Below are positions 8,800 through 16,767 of a stretch of DNA of 64,000 bases, piece by piece. A model generated the notes under the pieces. The model had not been told where the DNA came from. It worked only from the letters and a program-made list of their open reading frames with translations, and searched no databases. The translations under genes were made by a program, and so were the position numbers. This DNA is from Psychrobacter immobilis (GTDB lineage: Bacteria > Pseudomonadota > Gammaproteobacteria > Pseudomonadales > Moraxellaceae), in NCBI RefSeq assembly GCF_904846225.1, contig NZ_CAJGZJ010000016.1, positions 1 to 64,000 of the forward strand, in the 5' to 3' direction. The first letter of the stretch is position 1. Each line of letters starts with the position of its first letter.

Positions 8800-9446
8800 T
8801 TATTTACTGCGATAACTGAGCGCTTCGGACACATGGACGCTAGTGATATCAACGCTAGCCGCAAGGTCAGCAATGGTCCGTGCGACTCGCAATACTCGAT
8901 GATAGCCGCGTGCTGATAAGTTCAAGCGTTGCTGAGCGAGCTGTAATAATTGCTGCTCGCCTTCTCCTAGCTGAATATATTGATCAATCTCGCTAGGACT
9001 AAGCTCGTTATTTACTTTCTGTTGCCGTTTTAATTGATATTTGTGGGCAGCAGCGACCCGAATCCGCACTTGCTCAGAGGTTTCTCCAGCTTGAGCATTT
9101 TGTAGATCGGCAATCGGCAACGCAGGGACGGTAATATGCAAATCAATGCGATCTAACAGCGGCCCTGATAATTTGTCTTGATAGCGCTTAATCTGCTCGG
9201 GACGACAGCGACATCTTGCTGAACCGTCACCATCATAGCCACACGGGCAAGGATTCATCGCCGCGACCAGTTGAAAGTTGGCTGGAAAGGTCATCTGTGA
9301 ATTGGCACGGCTAATCGTAATTTGCTTGGCTTCTAATGGTTGGCGCAGCACCTCTAACACCGTACGATCAAACTCTGGCAACTCGTCAAGAAACAAAACG
9401 CCTTTATTGGCCAGCGTAATCTCACCAGGTTTGGGACGTGAGCCAC
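8800..9446 (-). pseudogene. comM: comM/yifB 3' fragment, cut by transposon
   Basis: Encodes the C-terminal part of the ComM/YifB Mg-chelatase-like AAA+ ATPase: SRPKPGEITLANKGVLFLDELPEF (Walker B) through the Mg_chelatase C-terminal domain, which includes the Cys-rich CPCGYDGDGSARCRC. It joins the transposon at 9447. Read as an ORF, it picks up a start codon inside the transposon end (ATG at 9469-9471) that adds MTLIVGID. The other part of the gene lies at 24289-25227. Joining the pieces with one copy of GCCAC gives 1581 bases, which is 526 codons plus stop with no frameshift. Confidence 0.95.
9442..9446. repeat. Target-site duplication, left copy (GCCAC)
   Basis: GCCAC directly precedes the TGTCAATTCC end. 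The same five bases follow the right end at 24289-24293. A 5-bp duplication is characteristic of Tn7-like transposition. Confidence 0.95.
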
Positions 9447-9578
9447 TGTCAATTCCAACAATAAGTGTCATAATAAGGCCTTATTTTTTTGCCTGTAGCA
9501 TATTATTACCTACAATAAATGTCAGATATTACCAGTAATAGGTGTCAACTTCTTACAAATTACCAGAAATAGGTGTCA
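9447..9578. repeat. Transposon left end with four TnsB-type binding repeats
   Basis: Repeats of the form ACCAGNAATAGGTGTCA are at 9454-9470, 9508-9524, 9531-9547 and 9562-9578. The terminal one is the most diverged (TCCAACAATAAGTGTCA). All point the same way, as in Tn7 ends. The spacing is uneven (54, 23 and 31 bases between starts). The last repeat abuts the tnsA start, so TnsB binding may repress the operon. Confidence 0.88.
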
Positions 9579-9580
9579 TA

Positions 9581-10228
9581 ATGTTCAAACATCAAACCCG
9601 TAAAATAAAACCGACAAGACGGAGTGTTTCAGGTGTCATTTCTTATAAGAAAAAGCCCCTTGCTTACGAATCGACTTTAGAAAGAGATTTTATTATTTAT
9701 CATGCTTTTCGAGAGGATGTTAAGAACATAACCCCTCAGCCTGTAAAAATACCTTTTACTAAAAATGGTAGAACCTACCACTACACACCTGACTACTACG
9801 TGGAGCTAGACGCCAAATCAGGTAAGTCGTTTATTGCAGAGGTTAAGCCAAAAAGTGAGTGGCAACTAAACTGGCGGGACTGGTCTGATAAGTGGAAAGC
9901 AGCTAGGCAATACTGCAAAGAAAAAGGTATTAGGTTCATCATATTTGATGAGGATAGGATTCGGCATGAAGCGCTTGATAATATCAACTTTTTAAGGGCT
10001 TATGAGACCGTAAGTGTTAGTAAGCAAGAGGTTAAGGTAATACTTGCTGATATCAAGCAACGTGGTATTACTACTGTTGACTATATCTTGGCAAGATACT
10101 TTAAGTCGGCACTTTATCGACCTGATGGACATGCACTAGTTTGGCACTTAATGGCAAGTAAGCAAATAGGGTTTGATGTTTGGGGTGACATTAAAGACCC
10201 GCAAATGGAGGTCTGGCATGTTGAATAA
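9581..10228 (+). CDS. tnsA: Transposase endonuclease subunit TnsA
   Basis: Cuts the 5' ends of the transposon so that, with TnsB, it leaves by cut-and-paste. From the ATG at 9581 it has 215 residues. The PD-(D/E)XK-type active site is visible as E34 (STLER), D71 (YTPDYYVE) and E87-V-K89 (FIAEVKPK). The remainder (about residues 95-210) fits the TnsA C-terminal domain that contacts TnsC. A GTG at 9542 in frame would extend it through a TnsB-binding repeat, which is unlikely. It overlaps tnsB by 11 bases. Called tniC in AbaR nomenclature. Confidence 0.92.
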   Translation: MFKHQTRKIKPTRRSVSGVISYKKKPLAYESTLERDFIIYHAFREDVKNITPQPVKIPFTKNGRTYHYTPDYYVELDAKSGKSFIAEVKPKSEWQLNWRDWSDKWKAARQYCKEKGIRFIIFDEDRIRHEALDNINFLRAYETVSVSKQEVKVILADIKQRGITTVDYILARYFKSALYRPDGHALVWHLMASKQIGFDVWGDIKDPQMEVWHVE

Positions 10229-12248
10229 CGAAGTAGTAACCAAACCAATAGGGTTAAGAATGAGCACTCATTTCGATACTAGCAGCCCATATAGCCGCAA
10301 TCATATTCAAATGGTACTTGGCGGGATTTATCGTAATAAAAGCGACAATGATGAGTACCAGCTTATTGAGTATCTTGATGATCTAAATCAAGCGGTATTT
10401 AAAAACTTGAAAAGCCTGAGTAATCAGGTTTTATCTATCCATGACTTTGATAATGTGACCGATGGTGCAAATAGCTCGTTTGTCATTGACCTTAATGACA
10501 TTGGTGATGATGAATGGCAAGAAGCCCAAAAGAAGCACCTAGCTATCACCCCACTCATTTTGGAAAACGATTGGTTTGGTGAGGATCACTATCGAGGTGA
10601 GCAAGGCTATATAAGAAGAGCTGAGGAAGTAGGTGTTTCTACTCGTACTCTTAGACGATGGGTTGATGCTTATCAATCAACAGGATCAATTGGCTCTTTA
10701 ATTGACCAAAAAAGGGGTTGGCGAAAAGGAGCCAAACGTTTAGATGACGATATGGAAAATATCATCAGCGATGTCATCAATAACTTCTACCTTACGGTTC
10801 AAAGACCTAATGTACAAGCTGCTATTAGAGAAATCTTTAGGCGTTGTCACTTAGAAGGGATTGAGAAGCCTAGTAAGAACACCATCCGTAACCGTATCAG
10901 TGAGATTAAAGAGAAAGACTTGTTGCGCGGGCGTGGTCAAAGAAAACGTGCAAAACAAAAATTCACCCCTAAAGCGGGTCAATTCCCTGATGCCAACTAC
11001 CCTCTTAGTGTTATTCAGATCGACCATACACCAGTAGATTTAATACTGGTTGATGACAAGCACAGAAAGCCTATTGGTAGGCCATTCATTACAGTGGCTA
11101 TTGATGTTTACAGTCGCATGGTCACAGGCTACTACATCTCACTAGATGCACCGTCTGTTACCTCAGTTAGCATGTGCATCTCACGAAGCATCTTGCCAAA
11201 AGATGAGTTGTTGCTTGAGTTTGGATTATCCGATATTAAATGGAATGTCTTTGGGGTGCCAAAAAAAATCCATGTTGATAATGGCTCTGACTTTAGGGCC
11301 CAAAGTCTGCAAAAATCTTGCGCTTTTCATGGTATCAATCTTGAGTTTAGACCAGTAGCAAGACCTGAGTATGGTGGTCATATTGAACGATTGATTGGCA
11401 CTATGATGAAACGTGTCCATGAATTACCCGGTACCACCTTCTCTAATATTAGAGAGAAGGACGAATATAACTCTGAAAAGCATGCCAGTTTAACCTTGCA
11501 TGAGTTTGAAAGATGGTTCCTTACCTATGTCACGATGGATTATCACGAAAGTATACACTCAAGTATTGATCGCAGTCCTAAAGAGCAATGGCGCATAGGG
11601 ATATTTGGTGATGGCTTTGAGAGCGGTGTTGGGTTGCCGTCCATTCCATCAGACCCTCATACACTAGTACTGGATTTCATGCCTAGTATTGAGCGCACTA
11701 TTCAAAGAAATGGCGCAACAATAGATGGCTTGCAGTATTACGATGCTTGTTTAAACAACTTCATTAATCATACTGATGATAATGGCAATAAGACTAAGTT
11801 TATCTTTAGACAAGATCCAAGGGACATTACTAGAGTATGGTTTTATGACCCTGAGTTACTGCAATACTTTCCTGTGCCACTAGCAAATCAAGTTCTGCCA
11901 CCAATTAGCCTGTGGGAGTACAGGAGTATTTATAGGCAAGTTAAACAGGAGTCAGGAACCGTTAACGAGGCGCTGATATATCAAGCATTACAAGATATGC
12001 AAATCCTAGTTGAAGAGTCTAAAAGTGCAACTAAAAAGATGCGTAGAAGTGAGCAGCGTAAAAAAGCCCATACTAAATCGCAGGTAATGTATGACAAGTT
12101 GAAATTAGATGAAGATAAGGAAGTAGATATATTAGATACCTTGCCAGAATCAACTAGGATATTAAACAAAAAGGCGGTAGAGGTAAGCCTTGAGAGTGAT
12201 GATGACAATGAGAATGGCGATGACCTATACTTTGAGGATATTGACTGA
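10218..12248 (+). CDS. tnsB: Transposase TnsB (DDE/retroviral integrase fold)
   Basis: Binds the end repeats, nicks the 3' ends and joins them to target DNA. From the ATG at 10218 (GGAG eight bases upstream) it has 676 residues. Helix-turn-helix segments lie at about residues 120-220 (STRTLRRWVDAY). The catalytic triad is D269 (IQIDHTP), D354 (IHVDNGSDF) and E390 (GGHIERLIG), with 35 residues between the last two, as in DDE integrases. A Mu-type beta-barrel follows and the acidic tail (DDDNENGDD) may contact TnsC. It overlaps tnsC by a TGATG junction. Called tniA in AbaR. Confidence 0.95.
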   Translation: MLNNEVVTKPIGLRMSTHFDTSSPYSRNHIQMVLGGIYRNKSDNDEYQLIEYLDDLNQAVFKNLKSLSNQVLSIHDFDNVTDGANSSFVIDLNDIGDDEWQEAQKKHLAITPLILENDWFGEDHYRGEQGYIRRAEEVGVSTRTLRRWVDAYQSTGSIGSLIDQKRGWRKGAKRLDDDMENIISDVINNFYLTVQRPNVQAAIREIFRRCHLEGIEKPSKNTIRNRISEIKEKDLLRGRGQRKRAKQKFTPKAGQFPDANYPLSVIQIDHTPVDLILVDDKHRKPIGRPFITVAIDVYSRMVTGYYISLDAPSVTSVSMCISRSILPKDELLLEFGLSDIKWNVFGVPKKIHVDNGSDFRAQSLQKSCAFHGINLEFRPVARPEYGGHIERLIGTMMKRVHELPGTTFSNIREKDEYNSEKHASLTLHEFERWFLTYVTMDYHESIHSSIDRSPKEQWRIGIFGDGFESGVGLPSIPSDPHTLVLDFMPSIERTIQRNGATIDGLQYYDACLNNFINHTDDNGNKTKFIFRQDPRDITRVWFYDPELLQYFPVPLANQVLPPISLWEYRSIYRQVKQESGTVNEALIYQALQDMQILVEESKSATKKMRRSEQRKKAHTKSQVMYDKLKLDEDKEVDILDTLPESTRILNKKAVEVSLESDDDNENGDDLYFEDID

Positions 12249-13141
12249 TGAGCGACCCTTTATACACCCACATTCATGAGAAATTTAGGCATATCGCTCA
12301 TCTACCTGATAAAGAGAGGATTGAATTTATCCATTCTCCGCGTTGGGTGGGTTACGACACTGCTAATCAAGTTATTGATGTTATGCAAGGACTGATGAAC
12401 CATGTAAAGCAACATCGTATGCCAAACCTATTGCTTATTGGAGATTCCAACAATGGTAAAACCACAATCATAAATCGTTTTTATGACAAGTTCGGAGAGA
12501 ATTATACGGTTGATGAAGAATTAGTTATCCCTATAATCAAGATACAAGCGCCCCCAACTGCCAGTGAAAAGGATCTGTATATCTCTATCATTGAGGCGTT
12601 TCAATTGCCATACAGACCCACCGATGCGACTAATAAATTAAGATACCAAGTCGTCAATGCCTTTAGGCACACCAACGGCAAAATGCTCATTATCGATGAA
12701 GTTCATTCAATGCTCACGGGTACTGCAAGACAGCAACGAGCCATTATGAATGTCATCAAATTCCTATGCAATGAATTGCTCATGCCTATCGTGCTTTGTG
12801 GCACTAAAGACGCTATTCGTATTCTACACACAGACCCGCAACACGCTAGTCGCTTTGATGTGGCTGAACTGTCTCTATGGCGCAATGATAAAGAGTTTAA
12901 ACGTCTGGTTGGCAGTTTTGAGAAGATTTTACCACTCAAAAAGCCATCCAAGCTTATTGAAACTGAAAAAGTTAATCTAATTTATAGCATTAGTACAGGC
13001 AACCTTGGCGATGTGAAGCGCTTGATTAATGATTGCGCTATTAGCGCCATTGAATCAGGTGAAGAAGAAATCACTGTTGAGAACATTAAGGGCAAATCAT
13101 GTTTAAAACCAACCAAGGGACTTCGCAAAATTATTGGGTAA
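12248..13141 (+). CDS. tnsC: AAA+ transposition regulator TnsC/TniB
   Basis: ATP-binding protein that links the target selector to the TnsAB transposase. 297 residues, short as in TniB-type TnsC. Walker A is GDSNNGKTT (residues 65-73) and Walker B is KMLIIDEVH (about 145-153), followed by sensor-like LCGTKDA. The C-terminal lid is about residues 230-290. Translation is coupled to tnsB through TGATG, and the 3' end overlaps tniQ by 43 bases. Known as tniB in the AbaR backbone. Confidence 0.93.
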   Translation: MSDPLYTHIHEKFRHIAHLPDKERIEFIHSPRWVGYDTANQVIDVMQGLMNHVKQHRMPNLLLIGDSNNGKTTIINRFYDKFGENYTVDEELVIPIIKIQAPPTASEKDLYISIIEAFQLPYRPTDATNKLRYQVVNAFRHTNGKMLIIDEVHSMLTGTARQQRAIMNVIKFLCNELLMPIVLCGTKDAIRILHTDPQHASRFDVAELSLWRNDKEFKRLVGSFEKILPLKKPSKLIETEKVNLIYSISTGNLGDVKRLINDCAISAIESGEEEITVENIKGKSCLKPTKGLRKIIG

Positions 13142-14256
13142 AACCACTAGCTTTTGCTACACCTTTTATAAGTGGTGAAAGCTTAACGTCTTGGCTAGTG
13201 CGTGCCGCGCTTAAGCATGGCTGTAGCCCTTTGACCTTTACCTACTACTATTGGCCCAAGTACCGTATATGGACTTATGATGCTGACAAAGGCTTTAATC
13301 ACTTCGATGGACAAATCACCTCGGATATCGCGATATTAACTGGTCATAACGTCGATACTTTTGATGATCAGATATTGATCGATTTCTCAGAGGATACGTC
13401 TATTAAGTCGGATAGTAAGACACCCTTGCAATGGACAACTCCTTTGTCAAAACGCAATCGATACTCAAGGCTGGGTTATCCCTACTGCCCTGACTGTATG
13501 AGTGACGATAAAGAGGCTTATCTTAAACTGCAATGGCGCTTTACGTGGTCTGTCTGCTGCACGAAGCACAAGACATTCTTACAGGTAGACTGCGCTCACT
13601 GTAATCAGCCCTACCAGCCCCAGATGTTAAGCCCAGAGCAGCGGTATATCAATCGCTGTCATTCTTGTTTGGGCAAGATGGACAAGGCAATTTTGGACAC
13701 ATCGCCTAGCAAGGCGCTTAATGAGTTCCAACAGCTTGCTGATCAGGCTTTTTTGAGTAGGCAAGGCATGGTTTTAGGGCAAGTGGTCAGTATGGCTCAG
13801 TGGTTTGAGTACCTGCTATTTTTAATTAATTTAGTCAGGCGAGGTCTGCAAAACCCTAACTATATGTTTGGCAAGCTCTTAACCACATTAGAGCTTGATA
13901 CGAGTGATTTATCGCTACCTAAAACAGCACTCAGGTTTGATTATTTACCGATAGAGGAACGCACTGCATTACTTGAATGCGCCTATCACCTATTGCAAAT
14001 TGACGGTGATGATTGGATCAAAGCTTGTACAGTTCTTAATATCACCCAAAACAGCTTCCAGTGGTCAAAATACACGGTTATCCCTAAAGCCTTTGCTCAA
14101 GTTTATGATCAACTACCCCACGTACCAGCGCGTCGCTACACTGCACAGTCAGAAGATATGCAGCCAACCTCACCAAAAGCGGTAATGGCGGCTTGGAACA
14201 GGCTTAAGCGCAAGATGCAGATGAGGGAGAATTATGATAAGCATAAAGAAGACTAA
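13099..14256 (+). CDS. tniQ: TniQ family transposition protein
   Basis: TniQ proteins bridge a DNA-bound target selector to TnsC. 385 residues. The N-terminal TniQ domain shows the typical FISGESLTSWLVRAALKHG opening, and two zinc motifs follow: CPDC...CCTKHK and CAHC...CHSC (residues about 128-195). The C-terminal helical part has no extra DNA-binding extension like that of TnsD, so it probably relies on the next gene for site recognition. It overlaps tnsC (43 bases) and the next gene (23 bases). Called tniD in Acinetobacter AbaR elements, by position. Confidence 0.88.
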   Translation: MFKTNQGTSQNYWVKPLAFATPFISGESLTSWLVRAALKHGCSPLTFTYYYWPKYRIWTYDADKGFNHFDGQITSDIAILTGHNVDTFDDQILIDFSEDTSIKSDSKTPLQWTTPLSKRNRYSRLGYPYCPDCMSDDKEAYLKLQWRFTWSVCCTKHKTFLQVDCAHCNQPYQPQMLSPEQRYINRCHSCLGKMDKAILDTSPSKALNEFQQLADQAFLSRQGMVLGQVVSMAQWFEYLLFLINLVRRGLQNPNYMFGKLLTTLELDTSDLSLPKTALRFDYLPIEERTALLECAYHLLQIDGDDWIKACTVLNITQNSFQWSKYTVIPKAFAQVYDQLPHVPARRYTAQSEDMQPTSPKAVMAAWNRLKRKMQMRENYDKHKED

Positions 14257-15658
14257 GCATCGATGCGACTCTTGTGCTAATAAAAACGTCAAAATTAAAA
14301 GACGCTATAAAGGCGATACCTATTGTGCTAATTGCTATCGCATATGGTTTATCAAAAAGCCTTGCAGTCAGTGCGGTGAGATAAACCGTTTGCATAAAAA
14401 AGAAGATTTCGCTGTCTGTAGTAGTTGCCGCATGAATCAGCCCTGTACTCGTTGTGGTGGTTCGGCGGTTAAAGATGGAGCCAACACTGAATACGGGCGC
14501 GTGTGTCAAACCTGCTATCAGGGGTATTTTAAGGCCAAGAAAGAATGTTTTGAGTGTGGTGAGTTTAAAAGGGATATTAGTCGATATTCAAAGCTATCTC
14601 ATGATCATGCGGTATGTACAAGCTGTTATCAGAGTCATTTTATGCAAAGCTGTCCCTTATGCTATAGGTACAGAGAGCTTGTCGATAGCGATAAAGGGCC
14701 TATGTGTCAAAAGTGTCATGACTTTGGTGATATACCTTGCGAGAGTTGTCATAAACTTATGCCTGCTGGTATGGGCAGGCGATGTAATGACTGCTACTGG
14801 TCACAAAGACTTAAGCATGAGGCGAAGGTTAATAGTTACTTATTGTCCACAATCCTAATGAGACAAGCCTATATCGACTTTACTGAATGGTTCATGATCA
14901 ACAAAGGTAGCATGACCGCTACTCTTAAACATAATAATTATATTGACTTCTTTGTTCGCTGTGATGAGCTATGGAGCAAGATACCAAGCTACGAGTCATT
15001 GGTAAATGAGTTCAAGCCAAACGGTCTACGCGAGCATCTAACCGTGCTGCGGTGGCTGATAAAGACCAAGCAAGTTGTAGTAGATACTAAGATTAAAGAG
15101 CAGATTGCAGAAGAAGAGCGCATTATTAATCTGTTGGCTAAATTTGATGGTAAAGCGCCTCGCTGCATCAATGATTACCATCAATACTTAGAGCAAAAAC
15201 TGCTTAATGGTAAAACCTCGCTTAAATCGATCAGGTTAGCTCTGCAACCCGCAATAGACCTATGTACTCAATACAGCATTGAGACCTCAAATACGCCCAA
15301 TCAGGAACAAATAGAGGGGTATTTGCTAGTTAAGCACGGTCAGTACAGCGCGCTATATGGTTTCGCAATGTTTTTGAATAGAGAGTATGGTTTGGGCTTA
15401 GTCTGCATGAAGCCCTCTAAAGATGCTGTCTTAAAAGCCAAGAAAGGTGAGATTGAAAGGCAACTGATGTTACTCTACAACCAACCTCAACCGTTATCAG
15501 ACAAGGATGAATTGTTATGGTTACAACTTGGGATGGCGTATTTTCATAAGATAAATATTCAATTAAAGGCGCTCAAGACGTTAACTATCCAGCCATGCAA
15601 TGAGGAAATGTCAAAAATAATATTTAATGACAAAGAGTATTGGTTACCGAAAATATAA
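14234..15658 (+). CDS. tnsF: TnsF-like comM target selector (zinc fingers plus inactive recombinase-like domain)
   Basis: 474 residues in two halves. Residues 1-200 hold about ten paired CxxC motifs (CDSCANKN, CANC, CSQCGE, CSSC, CTRCGG, CQTC, CFECGE, CPLC, CQKC, CESC), suggesting tandem zinc ribbons that bind DNA. Residues about 290-474 (KSIRLALQPAIDLC, QIEGYLLVK, YGFAMFLNREYG) look like the core-binding domain of a tyrosine recombinase followed by a shortened catalytic domain with no Arg...HxxR...Tyr set. This is the published description of TnsF of Tn6022-like elements, which directs insertion into comM. Its position after tniQ and the comM insertion agree. GAGGGAGA precedes the ATG. Confidence 0.8.
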   Translation: MISIKKTKHRCDSCANKNVKIKRRYKGDTYCANCYRIWFIKKPCSQCGEINRLHKKEDFAVCSSCRMNQPCTRCGGSAVKDGANTEYGRVCQTCYQGYFKAKKECFECGEFKRDISRYSKLSHDHAVCTSCYQSHFMQSCPLCYRYRELVDSDKGPMCQKCHDFGDIPCESCHKLMPAGMGRRCNDCYWSQRLKHEAKVNSYLLSTILMRQAYIDFTEWFMINKGSMTATLKHNNYIDFFVRCDELWSKIPSYESLVNEFKPNGLREHLTVLRWLIKTKQVVVDTKIKEQIAEEERIINLLAKFDGKAPRCINDYHQYLEQKLLNGKTSLKSIRLALQPAIDLCTQYSIETSNTPNQEQIEGYLLVKHGQYSALYGFAMFLNREYGLGLVCMKPSKDAVLKAKKGEIERQLMLLYNQPQPLSDKDELLWLQLGMAYFHKINIQLKALKTLTIQPCNEEMSKIIFNDKEYWLPKI

Positions 15659-15760
15659 TAGTTATTCACTACTTAGTATACATCTAAGTTAATTTTTAGA
15701 AGCTTGCAATTAAATAGAGATATCTTGATTAGATTAGGTTATAAAGACACAGGAGATAAT

Positions 15761-16765
15761 ATGAATCTTATTACTAATAGTAGAAAGCGTATGACATATA
15801 TAGAGAAATACGGTCTTTTTGGTCAAAAGCCATACAGTCCAAAAATTAAAAATATATGTCGGGATAAAAAAATTAAAATGCGATTTGGTTCTGCTGATAT
15901 CTCTGAGAATGATATTCTTGAGCAAATACCAGACATACTTGATATGTTATTGATTGATCGCACCACATCCACTTTTAAAAAACCTCGCAATATTATTTGG
16001 GCAAATGAGAACTATATAAAATATGGTAGGAGCTATGGTGCCTCTTATCAGATCAAGCCTAAGTTAATAACAGGGCACAGGGGAAACCTTATTGTACCTC
16101 GTGCTTTAAAACTGCAATATGTTCAAAAAGAGCGCACTAAATCTAAAGCAGAGGTATTTACCCCTACTTGGATTGTTAAAAAACAAAATGATGTGATTGA
16201 TGCCAGCTATCGTGATGATGACTTACAAACCTATATTAACCGTAAGTGGTTAGAGATTACTTGTGGTGAAGCGCCTTATATGGCAACGCGCTATGATATG
16301 GAGACAGGTAATAAAGTACCTCTGCCTGATCGCGTAGGCTTTGTTGATCGTAAATTGGCACGTATCAATTCTGAGGTAGATAAAGAATCTGAATGGCATC
16401 AATTGGTAGAGCAAGCCTATAAAGCCAGTTATGGCTTTGAATGGAACGGTGATTCACTGTTATTGGCACGCGAGAACCTACTATACACTTACTACGATTA
16501 CCATGTTGCTAAGTGGCAAGATAAGCCAACCTATGAGCACCTTGCTGTCATAGCTAATATTATTAGCTACAATCTATTTCAGATGGATGGTTTGAAGTAT
16601 ATTATCCCGTTATCCGATATACGAAAAAAACCTACTAAAAGTCAGTTGAAACTTTTTGATGAGAACCTTGATAGTGAAGAAAGCTCAAAAAAACTAGGTA
16701 AGCGTGTCAGAATAATGAATTGGGATAAAAACAAGATGGAACTCTTTGATAAAGGATTAAGATAA
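15761..16765 (+). CDS. Restriction-modification subunit M-like protein
   Basis: 334 residues from the ATG at 15761, which has AGGAG five bases upstream (a TTG 57 bases earlier is possible but lacks one). Conserved segments are KAEVFTPTWIVKKQN (residues about 145-160, the FTPxxIV motif of N6-adenine methylases), LEITCGEAPYMATRYD (the place of the SAM-binding loop) and WNGDSLLLARENLLYTYYDY. This resembles proteins annotated as restriction endonuclease subunit M. No NPPY motif is visible, so on its own it may be a specificity or accessory subunit. First gene of the cargo operon; the helicase gene starts 3 bases later. Confidence 0.65.
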   Translation: MNLITNSRKRMTYIEKYGLFGQKPYSPKIKNICRDKKIKMRFGSADISENDILEQIPDILDMLLIDRTTSTFKKPRNIIWANENYIKYGRSYGASYQIKPKLITGHRGNLIVPRALKLQYVQKERTKSKAEVFTPTWIVKKQNDVIDASYRDDDLQTYINRKWLEITCGEAPYMATRYDMETGNKVPLPDRVGFVDRKLARINSEVDKESEWHQLVEQAYKASYGFEWNGDSLLLARENLLYTYYDYHVAKWQDKPTYEHLAVIANIISYNLFQMDGLKYIIPLSDIRKKPTKSQLKLFDENLDSEESSKKLGKRVRIMNWDKNKMELFDKGLR

Positions 16766-16767
16766 TA

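Noticed and set aside
9542..9580. GTG start for tnsA 39 bases upstream
   Set aside because: It would translate two TnsB-binding repeats; the ATG at 9581 starts the conserved domain.
10173..10217. Longer start for tnsB
   Set aside because: No family similarity in the extra residues and GGAG precedes the ATG at 10218.
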